A stretch of DNA of 64,000 bases from Saprospiraceae bacterium (lineage in GTDB: Bacteria > Bacteroidota > Bacteroidia > Chitinophagales > Saprospiraceae): assembly GCA_022448945.1 (NCBI GenBank), contig JAKVCV010000001.1, forward strand, positions 17,570 to 81,569. The letters run 5' to 3'. A model generated the notes under the pieces. That model made no database searches, was not told the origin of the DNA, and saw nothing but the letters and a program-made list of their open reading frames with translations. Position 1 is the stretch's first letter. Each line of letters begins with the position of its first letter. Made by a program: the position numbers and the translations under genes. This document shows, piece by piece, positions 42,547-51,577 of the stretch.

Positions 42547-43344
42547 CTAAAATAATGTTTTAGACATTTTTCCTTTTTTCTTTTTAAATTTTTTTTTGGA
42601 ATGTAATGTTGGGATGAGAATTCCTATTGTTCCTCCGATGAGATATCCGGCTACTATATCAGTCAAAAAGTGTTGTCCTGATTGTTGACGTAAAATACCA
42701 GTCACAGCGGGTAAAATTATAGCAGCAGCCCAAACCCAAGGTTTTGCTTTGCTGCTTTTATTATAGTCATGAAAGATCTTGGCAGTCATAAAACACATCG
42801 CTGCAGACATTGAAGTATGTCCTGAGAAAAAAGAATATTGAGCCCTTTGTTCTTGCTTATAGTTTAAATCTATATTTTTATTGTAGACAAAAGGACGTGG
42901 TCTTTTTACTAAATTTTTTGTAAGAGCAGTTAAAGTTGCTGTTAGGGCAAAGGTTTCTGCATACATAATTCCAAACTTTACCCAATCTTTACGAATTCTA
43001 TTATTTGAAAATAACGTTAATGGGATAGCACAACTTGTATACAAAAGAATATCACTGGCAATCGATAAATTTGGAGACCAATTGTAGATGGTATTTCTAT
43101 CAAAAGCATTAATGCTTTTGATATTTATAGATTGTATGTATGATTCTTCGAGAGGAGGTGTTTGGGAATCCAAGATTAAAAAGCTTATTCCCAAAGCAAT
43201 GGCAGAAGTCGATATAGGGATGTCAATCTGCCAATTTAATTCATAGGGTTTTTGGAACAAAGAATCACTTGATTGGGCATTGATTTGAAATATAAAAGTA
43301 ATATAAATAACTATTAATTGTAAACTATTGAATTGGCTGAGCAT
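42547..43344 (-). CDS. PAP2-family phosphatase
   Basis: The 265-residue product has a signal-peptide-like N terminus (about 1-22, ending in INAQ). It has the three PAP2 motifs: KNLVKRPRPF (near 164), SFFSGHTSMSAA (near 190) and RQQSGQHFLTDIVAGYLIGG (near 230-245). About five hydrophobic segments follow the first. Its extended lysine-rich C terminus is unusual. The gene starts 20 bases inside the end of the upstream zinc-ribbon gene, so they overlap and are probably co-transcribed. Substrate unknown, probably a lipid phosphate. Confidence 0.85.
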   Translation of the reverse strand: MLSQFNSLQLIVIYITFIFQINAQSSDSLFQKPYELNWQIDIPISTSAIALGISFLILDSQTPPLEESYIQSINIKSINAFDRNTIYNWSPNLSIASDILLYTSCAIPLTLFSNNRIRKDWVKFGIMYAETFALTATLTALTKNLVKRPRPFVYNKNIDLNYKQEQRAQYSFFSGHTSMSAAMCFMTAKIFHDYNKSSKAKPWVWAAAIILPAVTGILRQQSGQHFLTDIVAGYLIGGTIGILIPTLHSKKKFKKKKGKMSKTLF

Positions 43345-44452
43345 TGTTTAAAGTGACTAAATAATATATTCCAAAACTTATTGCAATGATAAACAAAATA
43401 AAGAAAGTAACTTTGATCCATGAAGTTGGTTTGCTGCCATTAATTTTACCAGTTTGACCATTGACGGCAAATTGGTAGGTTTTGTCATTATATTGATAAG
43501 AGCAAATCCAGACAGGAAGAATGATGTGTTTGAAAGTTTGCCCCCATTTTTGACTATGTACCGATAAGCCTCTTTGCGTATCTCCACCTAAAGCATTACT
43601 TGCAATTCTTCTTAATTCTTTATCCATTTGTTTATCTGCGATCTGATAGCCTTCTAGTACATCAAGACTATATATTTCTGCTTCCCATCCAACCAATAGA
43701 TTATTGGAAAAATTGACAACTTTTTCAAGTTCAAATGGATAAATTGGTGTGATGACTTTATGAGGTAACCCTTTTGAAGCTACAATGAGTATATCATCAA
43801 AAAACTTATCAAAGTTCCCTCTATGGTACTCCCATCTTGTTCTTTGAACTTCCCGGGTTTGTGTTTCTCCATCGCTGTCTGTATATGTTTCTGTTTCATA
43901 GTAATAATAACCAGCTTCACCAGACCATTGCGTATGCGTTTTAGCATCATAAGTCCAGAAAGGAACATATATACCGTGTACATCACCAAGAGCAGCAAGA
44001 GTTTTGAGTTTATTTGGTTTGAACCATCCTTTTTTAATCCATTCTTTGAACTTGTCTTTCGCTTCTTGTTTTGAAATCATAAAAGGGATAATACCCTGAG
44101 GTTGGATTAGGTTTTTTTCTATCGCTTTTTCATTTACTTTTTCTGATCCGCAAAAGTTGCATCTTATGGAAACAGCATCATCTTCAATCATAATTTGAGA
44201 ACCACAACTTTCACAGTCAATAACCTTTTTGTTGATCGTTTTGGGTGTAAATTGTGACATTGCCTTTGCGGCATTCTCTAATGATAATTCCTGTACCATA
44301 TCATTTGCCTGATCATAAGGTTTTACAAAGCCACAATGATCACAATTGATTTGTTGCTTTTTTGCAGAATAGCTCAATTCGCCACCACAAGTAGGGCAAG
44401 GCAACAATAATACATTCTCTAAAAATTCAGGATTATGCTCAAACTCTTCCAT
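43325..44452 (-). CDS. Zinc-ribbon membrane protein (TFIIB/PriA-like ribbons), unknown
   Basis: The 375-residue product has tandem zinc ribbons at its N terminus: CPTCGG and CDHCGF (about 19-42), then CESCGS and CNFCGS (about 79-104). The middle domain (about 140-340) contains VHGIYVPFWTYDAKT and FEYHRGNFDKFFDD-like aromatic-rich sequence. A single transmembrane helix is near the C terminus (about 348-367). Such proteins are often labelled as helicase-related only because of the zinc ribbon; nothing here supports helicase activity. The role is unknown. The PAP2 gene downstream overlaps by 20 bases. Confidence 0.7.
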   Translation of the reverse strand: MEEFEHNPEFLENVLLLPCPTCGGELSYSAKKQQINCDHCGFVKPYDQANDMVQELSLENAAKAMSQFTPKTINKKVIDCESCGSQIMIEDDAVSIRCNFCGSEKVNEKAIEKNLIQPQGIIPFMISKQEAKDKFKEWIKKGWFKPNKLKTLAALGDVHGIYVPFWTYDAKTHTQWSGEAGYYYYETETYTDSDGETQTREVQRTRWEYHRGNFDKFFDDILIVASKGLPHKVITPIYPFELEKVVNFSNNLLVGWEAEIYSLDVLEGYQIADKQMDKELRRIASNALGGDTQRGLSVHSQKWGQTFKHIILPVWICSYQYNDKTYQFAVNGQTGKINGSKPTSWIKVTFFILFIIAISFGIYYLVTLNNAQPIQ

Positions 44453-44740
44453 ATGATAGAATAACTCTTTTTAATGATACATTTAGCTTAGCTAGTTTAT
44501 TTGGTTTTAGCCCAAAAACAATAAGGTACTTCATTGAAATAGATAATGTTGTTTTCAAGTAGTTGAACTCTATTAAGTAGCATTTCTATTTCTTACGGAC
44601 TGTTGTCGTCATTATATGTTCATTTCTCAATTTTTAGCATAAAGAAATGTATTAAAATTAATTAAAGACATTAACCCAATTTAGCAAAAAAAATATGAAA
44701 AATAAAAATATTTAATCTATTCACGTAAGAGAATAATATT

Positions 44741-45322
44741 TTAATAGGGAAGTGGTATTAAACTCATAGATGCTAGGGCTACCCCAGTTATTTTTCCAAT
44801 TAAGCCAATAACGGTATTCCCTTGCATAAATTCCTGTGCATTTTCTTTGAATTGTTCCTGAAGTTTTCTGTTCAAAGTTTTCATAGGGTCTTCATCAAAA
44901 TTCTCAGATTCTTCATCTGGATTTAAGATTAGGGTCTGTTCTCCATCCTTAAGCTCAATCTTATTTTCAACTTTAAGTTCGGCAGGATTTTTAAGTCTTC
45001 GTATTCCAAACAATAGAAAAGCAAGACCTAAAAATATTGAGAGGAATAAGTCTACTGCAGAGTCACCTTGCATTCCCCTTAAAAAAACAGTTCCCATCCA
45101 TAGTGCTGCATAACCATGAAAAATAGCAGTAAAAAAACCTACTGGTTGGGCTAGTTTAATGGAGAATTTCAGAACTCTTACAGGAGATTTATCTCTACTG
45201 ATAGACCAATAGAATTTGGATAAAACCATGATTGATACCATTCTAAGCAAAAATGCCAATAGAGGTATAATTGTAAATGCCATAAATAGTGTAAGTAAAT
45301 AGGCAAGAGCAGATGTTATCAT
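44741..45322 (-). CDS. Multi-pass membrane protein, unknown
   Basis: The 193-residue product has hydrophobic segments near residues 1-35, 55-80, and 85-105, and a last one near 172-190. An acidic hydrophilic stretch lies between (NKIELKDGEQTLILNPDEESENFDEDP). I do not recognise the family. A TACCTTTA element on the minus strand at 45350-45357 may be its promoter. It lies divergent to the DEAD-helicase gene with its long leader between them. Confidence 0.55.
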   Translation of the reverse strand: MITSALAYLLTLFMAFTIIPLLAFLLRMVSIMVLSKFYWSISRDKSPVRVLKFSIKLAQPVGFFTAIFHGYAALWMGTVFLRGMQGDSAVDLFLSIFLGLAFLLFGIRRLKNPAELKVENKIELKDGEQTLILNPDEESENFDEDPMKTLNRKLQEQFKENAQEFMQGNTVIGLIGKITGVALASMSLIPLPY

Positions 45323-45748
45323 GATTAAAGATTTTTAATATTTAGTCGTTAAAGGTAAGAAATAAATGATATATGAACAGTTCTTTTTGTTAAATAATAT
45401 CAAATTAAAATAAGGTAAGGTGTTTATACTTTTTATTAAATAGAATTTGTAATGGCTGTGTAGATAATAAAGCTATTACTGATTGTATAAAACGAAAATG
45501 CAATTTTGTCTTTAATTAATTGTACCTTTGCGCTCGATTTAAGTGGTTGGATAGAGTGATTATTAAATAAACATGTTTAAAAATGATGTGCTAATATATC
45601 TTAATTGTAACTATAGTTGTTGTTGCACCTCAGGGTTTATTATTATCATTACTTCTCTTATTTGCACTTTTTGGTGATAAATAATAAAGTGTCTTTATTC
45701 AATTAATTTCTCAACAGAGGTTTTTTTATAAATATAGAAATAGAAAAA
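45323..45748. other. 426-base divergent intergenic region with long helicase leader
   Basis: The region holds promoter-like elements for the gene to the left (minus strand, 45350-45357) and for the helicase to the right (45523-45530). A hairpin of 13 pairs with one bulge is formed by 45636-45648 and 45675-45688. ACCTC at 45627-45631 could also pair with GAGGT at 45717-45721. No open reading frame stands out. Confidence 0.6.
45523..45530 (+). promoter_or_regulatory. -7 element (TACCTTTG) far upstream of the helicase gene
   Basis: TACCTTTG matches TAnnTTTG. If used, transcription starts near 45537 and the mRNA leader before the helicase start codon is about 210 bases. Confidence 0.5.
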
Positions 45749-47530
45749 ATGTCAACATTTGAAGAAATAGGTTTAAGGTCAAATATTCTAAAGGCTTTGG
45801 CTGAATTGGGTTTTGAGAAACCAACTACAGTTCAGGAACAGGCAATTCCTTATGTTATTGAATCTGAACGGGACCTGATAGCTCTTGCTCAAACCGGGAC
45901 GGGCAAGACAGCAGCTTTTAGCTTGCCTATTATTCATAAATTGGATACTAATGCTAAAAATATTCAGGCTTTAATATTGTGTCCTACACGTGAGTTGTGT
46001 ATTCAGATTACTAAAGATATTGAAACATATATTAAATATGAAAAAGGGATAAATATTGTCTCTGTTTATGGTGGTGCATCGATTGAAACGCAAATTCGTC
46101 AGTTGAGAAAAGGTTGTCATATAGTAGTTGGTACTCCCGGTCGTGTTCGGGATTTAATAAACAGGCGAAAATTGGATGTATCTGGAATTAATTTCTTAGT
46201 GCTGGATGAAGCTGATGAAATGCTAACTATGGGATTCAAGGAGGAATTAGATGCCATTCTTGAAACTGTTCCGGTAGAAAAACAAGGGTTACTGTTTTCT
46301 GCAACTATGCCTAAAGAAATTGATGCAATAGCAAACAACTATATGAGGGATCCATATAAAATTGAAATTGGAACTCGAAATGTTGCCAATGCTGATGTAA
46401 AGCATGTTTATTGCGTAACAAGGTCTTCAGATCGTTATCGTGCTTTAAAGAGAATTGTAGATATTTCTCCTGGAATGTATGGGATTGTTTTTTGTCGTAC
46501 AAGAGCTGAAACCAAAGAAGTAGCTGATAAATTAATGGCAGATGGATATCAGGCAGATGCCTTACATGGTGATTTGTCGCAACCACAACGAGATTATGTT
46601 ATGGGGCGTTTCCGTAAAAAAAATATCCAACTACTAGTTGCTACTGATGTTGCTGCTCGTGGTATTGATGTTAATGACCTTACGCATGTCTTACATTTTA
46701 AAATTCCTGATCAATTGGAATATTATATTCATCGTAGTGGGCGAACAGGACGTGCTGGTAAAAAAGGTACTTCTATAGCATTACTTACTGGGAGAGAAAC
46801 ATATAAAATACGTTCACTTGAAAAAACTATAGGGCATACATTTGAACGCAGATTAATCCCTACTGGTGAACAGGTTTGTGAAAAACAACTATTTGAACTT
46901 ATTAATAAGATTGCAACCTATAATGTTGATAATAGTATTGATAAGTATATGCAGACTGTTTATGAACAGTTGTCAGGCTTTTCTAAAGAAGAAATTTTAC
47001 AAAAATTCGTATCGCTTGAATTTGATAGGGTATTAAGTTATTACAAAAATGCTTCCGACCTCAATGTTACTAATAAAAGGGATGAAAGGAAAAGAAGAGA
47101 GAAGGATAGTCAAAGAGATAATAATGTGAGAAGGAAAGATCGGCGAAATGAAAATACAAATGTTCATTTTACCCGTTTTTATATTAATTTGGGCTCTAAA
47201 CATAAGTTAACAGCTCCTAGAATGATAGGGTTGATAAATGATAGTCTAAATTTTAGAGGAATTGAAATTGGAAAAATTGAAATTCTGAAAGGGTTTTCTT
47301 TTTTTGAAATTGATAGTTCTTATGAAAGTAAATTATTGGATGGTTTCCAAAAAGGAGTACAGGTAGCAGGAGTTAATTTAGTAGTTGAAAAAACTCAAAG
47401 TAAGTCAGAAAGTTATAATAGAAATGGAGGAGGAGCCAGATTTAAGAAGTCAAGAAAGGATTTTAGGCCTAAGGGCAATTCAAAACCAAGATTTTCAAAA
47501 ACTCGGAAATCAAAAAAGAAACGTCGATAA
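45749..47530 (+). CDS. deaD: DEAD-box RNA helicase (DeaD/CsdA type)
   Basis: The 593-residue helicase has the Q motif GFEKPTTVQEQAIP, Walker A AQTGTGKT (near 49-56), PTRELCIQ, TPGR, DEAD, SAT, TDVAARGIDV and HRSGRTGRAG. After domain 2 comes a DbpA-like RNA-binding domain (about 470-550: HFTRFYINLGSKHKLTAPRM then the IEIGKIEILKGFSFFEI strands). The tail is arginine/lysine-rich (from about residue 560). This is the layout of DeaD/CsdA helicases, which act in ribosome assembly and cold adaptation. A leader of about 210 bases precedes it. Confidence 0.93.
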   Translation: MSTFEEIGLRSNILKALAELGFEKPTTVQEQAIPYVIESERDLIALAQTGTGKTAAFSLPIIHKLDTNAKNIQALILCPTRELCIQITKDIETYIKYEKGINIVSVYGGASIETQIRQLRKGCHIVVGTPGRVRDLINRRKLDVSGINFLVLDEADEMLTMGFKEELDAILETVPVEKQGLLFSATMPKEIDAIANNYMRDPYKIEIGTRNVANADVKHVYCVTRSSDRYRALKRIVDISPGMYGIVFCRTRAETKEVADKLMADGYQADALHGDLSQPQRDYVMGRFRKKNIQLLVATDVAARGIDVNDLTHVLHFKIPDQLEYYIHRSGRTGRAGKKGTSIALLTGRETYKIRSLEKTIGHTFERRLIPTGEQVCEKQLFELINKIATYNVDNSIDKYMQTVYEQLSGFSKEEILQKFVSLEFDRVLSYYKNASDLNVTNKRDERKRREKDSQRDNNVRRKDRRNENTNVHFTRFYINLGSKHKLTAPRMIGLINDSLNFRGIEIGKIEILKGFSFFEIDSSYESKLLDGFQKGVQVAGVNLVVEKTQSKSESYNRNGGGARFKKSRKDFRPKGNSKPRFSKTRKSKKKRR

Positions 47531-47570
47531 AAAACACTGTAATCACATTTTGATGATTACAGTGTTTTTG
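47531..47570. terminator. Terminator after deaD
   Basis: A perfect 15-pair stem (47531-47545 with 47554-47568) around an eight-base loop, with T-rich ends on both strands. It lies right after the deaD stop codon and 20 bases before the end of the convergent peptidase gene, so it probably serves both. Confidence 0.9.
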
Positions 47571-47587
47571 TATTTATGTTGAACTTT

Positions 47588-49720
47588 TTATCTAATTAGT
47601 TTCATTTCTTTAATCAGATGACCTGCTTTACCATATTTGTCTATAACCCATAAAAGATAGCGTGAGTCTATTGCAATATTTCTGCACCTTGACTCATCAA
47701 ACATAAAATCACTCATTGTAGATTCCCAACTTCTATCAAAATTAATGCCCATAAGATTTCCATCAGCATCTATTACAGGACTACCAGAATTCCCACCAGT
47801 TGTATGATTTGAAGCAGTAAAACATACCCATAATTCACCATCCTGCAGGTAGTCTCCAAAATCTTTTTTATTATATAATTCAAGAAACCTTTCAGTTAGT
47901 TGAAAATCAGGATTTTCAGGGTCATATTTTTGCATAATACCATCTATAGTAGAATAATGGAGGTATTGCATTCCATCAACTGGAGCAGACCCTTCTAATT
48001 TACCATATGTTATACGCATAGTTGAGTTGGCATCAGCCCAGGTTTTTTTCTCTGGGAACATGGTAAGAATGCCAGAAACATATATTTTCATTAATCTGTC
48101 TTCTTCTTCGATAAAAGTACTATATGCTTCACTTGTGTTGTTAACATAAGATTTGAAGAGATCATTAGCCATCATTAATGCAGGGTCTTTTTGCAATTTT
48201 TTAGATGACTTTTCATTAAAATTCGATAAAAGAGCATTAATTTTTTCAGGGTTCATTATTATGGATTTGCAAAAGACTTTTTCTCCATTTTTACTCCAGT
48301 TTGATTTGAAACCTTCAGGTAATAATTCAGGATCTAACTGAGAGATGTACATTGGTGTTAAAGCTTTGAAAATATCATGGTCAATATTTCCATCATAATT
48401 TTTAAAAAACCCTTTAGATGATCCAATAAGTTTTTTTATTTCCTGATCTAATTTTCCAGCTGTTTTAAGTTCTGAATATTTATTAGCTATATTGTTGAAT
48501 TGATGCGCATAGCGTAGAAATTCAGGACCCACGTAAAAATATTCTATAAACATTGATCGGGCAAATTCATATTTACTGTTTGCTATTTGAAGTTTGTTTA
48601 AGTCATTAATAACATTTTGATACATAAACCATTCATCTTTTTCCATAGCTTTGCTCATATATTCAATCGCCCATTTTTCCTTTTTTTCAAGGGCATGCAG
48701 CTCATTTAATCCACCTATCTGCCCAATCCATTTTTTCCATGCATTTGCTATTCGTGCTTGTTTTGATGCATATTTAATTCTTATTGCATCACTTTTATTC
48801 ATGGCAGGTTTGATGATGTCAAGGCTCATCTGACGCATTTTGATTCTGGAAGGGCGTTCTTTTTCCATGTAAAACTTCAATTTATAATAGCTGTAGTGTT
48901 GGTCAGTATGTCCAGGAAAACCATATATCATTGTGAAGTCACCTTCAGTTTTATTTTTTAGACTTATTGGCAAAAAATGATCTGGTTTGTAAGGAATATT
49001 ACTTTCATTGAACTTTGCAGAATTATTGTCTTTGTCTGCATAAATTCTGAATACTGCAAAATCGCCTGTATGTCTAGGCCATACCCAGTTATCTGTATCT
49101 CCACCATATTTCCCAATTGCCGATGGAGGAGTACCAACCAGTCGTATATCATTGTAATCTTCAGTAATTAACATATAATATTGGTTCCCCATGTTGAAGG
49201 GCTTGATTTTGGCTTGGATCGAATTTGTCGATTCGGCCCTTTCCAGCATCATGATATTTTTATTTATAATGTCCATCCCTTCATCAGTAGACAAGTCCAT
49301 TTCAGATATGCCCTGAAAAACTTCCTTTGTAACATCCCTGATTTCTTTTACAAAAGTGACACGCATCCAGGGGCATGCTAATTCTTCGCTCTGGCTTTTT
49401 GACCAAAATCCATTTTTCAGATAATCGTTTTCCAATGAAGAATGTCTTTGGATAGCATCAAAACCACAATGGTGGTTTGTTAATAATAGCCCTTGCTCAG
49501 ATACTATTTCCGCAGTGCATCCACCATTGAACTGTACTATTGCATCCTTTAGGCTGGCCTTATTGGTAGAATAAATATCTTCAGGGCTTAATTTTAGTCC
49601 ATAAGTCTGCATGTCAGAATGGAACATTTCTATAAGAGAAGGGATCCACATCCCTTCAACTGCCTTAGTGTAATTGTTAAGACTAAAACAAAGGAATATT
49701 AAAAGTGCAATCTTTTTCAT
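47588..49720 (-). CDS. S46-family dipeptidyl peptidase, DPP11-like
   Basis: The 710-residue serine exopeptidase has a signal peptide (about residues 1-20) and the S46 catalytic elements: TNHHCGFDAI (near 81-90, catalytic histidine) and TGGNSGSPV with the nucleophile Ser645. An arginine (Arg663) lies 18 residues after that serine, in NFDRSWES. In the family the residue at that position decides specificity: Arg in DPP11 (Asp/Glu at P1), Gly in DPP7 (hydrophobic). So this should release dipeptides ending in Asp or Glu in the periplasm. No T9SS domain is present. Confidence 0.9.
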   Translation of the reverse strand: MKKIALLIFLCFSLNNYTKAVEGMWIPSLIEMFHSDMQTYGLKLSPEDIYSTNKASLKDAIVQFNGGCTAEIVSEQGLLLTNHHCGFDAIQRHSSLENDYLKNGFWSKSQSEELACPWMRVTFVKEIRDVTKEVFQGISEMDLSTDEGMDIINKNIMMLERAESTNSIQAKIKPFNMGNQYYMLITEDYNDIRLVGTPPSAIGKYGGDTDNWVWPRHTGDFAVFRIYADKDNNSAKFNESNIPYKPDHFLPISLKNKTEGDFTMIYGFPGHTDQHYSYYKLKFYMEKERPSRIKMRQMSLDIIKPAMNKSDAIRIKYASKQARIANAWKKWIGQIGGLNELHALEKKEKWAIEYMSKAMEKDEWFMYQNVINDLNKLQIANSKYEFARSMFIEYFYVGPEFLRYAHQFNNIANKYSELKTAGKLDQEIKKLIGSSKGFFKNYDGNIDHDIFKALTPMYISQLDPELLPEGFKSNWSKNGEKVFCKSIIMNPEKINALLSNFNEKSSKKLQKDPALMMANDLFKSYVNNTSEAYSTFIEEEDRLMKIYVSGILTMFPEKKTWADANSTMRITYGKLEGSAPVDGMQYLHYSTIDGIMQKYDPENPDFQLTERFLELYNKKDFGDYLQDGELWVCFTASNHTTGGNSGSPVIDADGNLMGINFDRSWESTMSDFMFDESRCRNIAIDSRYLLWVIDKYGKAGHLIKEMKLIR

Positions 49721-49752
49721 ACTAGATTTTTTTTATAATTAGTAAACATAAC

Positions 49753-49766
49753 GTCATAAATATGAC
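49753..49766. repeat. Short inverted repeat upstream of the DPP11-like gene
   Basis: GTCATA (49753-49758) and TATGAC (49761-49766) are inverted with two bases between them, 33 bases before the start codon. It may be an operator, but the arms are short. Confidence 0.3.
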
Positions 49767-49822
49767 ATTATATATTTGATTTATTAATTAGTCTACTTAT
49801 TTCATCTGAGTTTTATATGAAC

Positions 49823-50299
49823 TCAATAAGGCATATCCTGATAGGGAATAAATGATGTCATAATTGTTGAAAAGCCCTGATGCGTAATAAGAGCGAGAGA
49901 AATTAGAACAATACCATGCATTATTGCGAGTTCAATATTATTATTTGCTAATTCATCTTTCTCAGAAGCTACTGTAAGCATAGAACTTACAAAGAAACTT
50001 GACAGAATTAAAAATATGCTGCAAATAAAACTTAAAATAAAAAAAGCACAGGAATACAATACTGCAGAAGAATAAAGATTGGTACGCATAAAATAGCGAT
50101 TTGCAGAAGATGCTATATCCGCTGTTTGAACCAAATATATAGCTGATGCAATTAAAACAGAGGCATATAGTATGTAACCTGCTGTGTTTTTTTGTTTTAT
50201 GAATTTACTTGAAAGTGTAATATTGAATTTGCTCATTAATACCAAATAAGCAATACCTAAAATAAAAAGGGTTAATAAATTAAGAATTTCTGCTGTCAT
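49823..50299 (-). CDS. Four-helix membrane protein, unknown
   Basis: The 158-residue product has four predicted transmembrane helices (about residues 5-22, 38-58, 78-108, 128-145). I do not recognise the family. Its start is 12 bases after the stop codon of the transglutaminase-like gene, so both belong to one transcript. Confidence 0.6.
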   Translation of the reverse strand: MTAEILNLLTLFILGIAYLVLMSKFNITLSSKFIKQKNTAGYILYASVLIASAIYLVQTADIASSANRYFMRTNLYSSAVLYSCAFFILSFICSIFLILSSFFVSSMLTVASEKDELANNNIELAIMHGIVLISLALITHQGFSTIMTSFIPYQDMPY

Positions 50300-50311
50300 T
50301 ATTTTTTGTTT

Positions 50312-51250
50312 TTATTGATAGATTACCCACCAATCATTTGATTGAAAAGTATAGTTGTCTCCTAAATGCCATCCTTTAGCTGTTAATTCCCATAAATAAT
50401 ATTTTTTTCTACTAAGCGTTGTTAAACCATAAGAACCATTACCAGGAACATAAGGAACATGAACCCCCAACATGCTGTGCCCCATTAAAATAGAGTTAAC
50501 TACTGCTACATCGTAACCAAATTCACGCAATATAGCAAACGCCAGTAATGATCTGGTGTCACAGTCTCCTGTTTCGTTGCTTAAAAATTCTAAGGGAGAA
50601 TAAATTCCCCAAGGGTTAACATTGTCACAGCATCCAGCAGGAATCATTGGTTTACAATTGTATTTAGGGTAATGTATTAATTCTCCTTTCGAATTTGAGA
50701 ATGAAGATCCACATGTCCGACCAGGCCCTAAAATATATGTATATGGTATGTCTTGAATAAAAGTAACTATTGCTTCCAATAATTGTTTTCTATCCAATTT
50801 CTTTTCTTCTTTTAAGGACTTAAATGTTTCTATAACCGGGGCTATATATGCTGAGTCATAATGATATAATTGATCGTATAATACTTCTCCATAATCATTC
50901 GAACGGTTACGGTTTTCCCTAGCTGAACTTACATGCTCTTTACATAATGCAAAATTTATTTTGTAATAAGACCAGGATAGGTTTTTCCAACGATATTCTT
51001 TGTTTACTGGAGTACAGTTTTCATCGGGTTTAAATTCTTCCTCAGGCCTTAGATTCATTGATATTGAGTCTAGGTTAAATTTGTTTTTTTTTAAATTGTT
51101 AGAATCATCATCTTCAAGAACTATATTATTGTCTTCATTATTGTAGTCAGAATCTTCTGAAATGACATTCATAAAGACAAAAAATATTAATAAACCTAGC
51201 CAAAAGGCATTGTGAAATAAATTAAATATTTTCTTTATGATTTTAGACAT
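50312..51250 (-). CDS. Membrane-anchored transglutaminase-like protein
   Basis: The 312-residue product has an N-terminal transmembrane helix (about 11-29) and then an acidic low-complexity linker (about 30-55, many D, E and N). The C-terminal domain has the transglutaminase/papain-like triad region: a cysteine in GDCDTRSLLAFAI (near 226), followed by a histidine in MGHSMLGVH (near 253-261). Such domains act as proteases or amidases, or are catalytically altered. The target is unknown. It precedes, in one transcript, the four-helix protein. Confidence 0.7.
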   Translation of the reverse strand: MSKIIKKIFNLFHNAFWLGLLIFFVFMNVISEDSDYNNEDNNIVLEDDDSNNLKKNKFNLDSISMNLRPEEEFKPDENCTPVNKEYRWKNLSWSYYKINFALCKEHVSSARENRNRSNDYGEVLYDQLYHYDSAYIAPVIETFKSLKEEKKLDRKQLLEAIVTFIQDIPYTYILGPGRTCGSSFSNSKGELIHYPKYNCKPMIPAGCCDNVNPWGIYSPLEFLSNETGDCDTRSLLAFAILREFGYDVAVVNSILMGHSMLGVHVPYVPGNGSYGLTTLSRKKYYLWELTAKGWHLGDNYTFQSNDWWVIYQ

Positions 51251-51577
51251 AATTTAGATTCACTTTGTTATAATATATAGCAAGGATATTACTTGTTGTT
51301 TTTTGATTTTTTTATACTATGAAGCAAAAATTTAGTCTTAAAACAAACTTGTAACAAAATATTAAATAAAAAGGATTAGGTTTATACTAGGCTAATATAT
51401 TCTATTTTTCTATTTTTTGAAAACATAATCATATTAAGTTGAATAATCATTGTTCCTATACCAGAGGTCTGGTCTGAAATAGATGAATTTTATCAAATTA
51501 TTTTTTCAGAATATTAATTTTTTCAATGCTAAAATCGAAGTTCTTGAAGGAAATTCTGTATTGAAAAATATTCATAC
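51251..51577. other. 327-base intergenic stretch
   Basis: Only AT-rich sequence was seen. CCAGA-GG-TCTGG (51461-51472) is a short inverted repeat. TTTTTCAAT near 51519 and ATTGAAAAA near 51561 could pair to a long-loop stem that might help end the phoX-type transcript. A 61-codon plus-strand frame at 51483-51668 runs into the opposing gene and is not supported. Confidence 0.5.

Noticed and set aside
42534..42562. Hairpin between aroQ and the PAP2 gene as a terminator
   Set aside because: The stem is only seven A/T-rich pairs with a long loop and overlaps the PAP2 stop codon; too weak to call.
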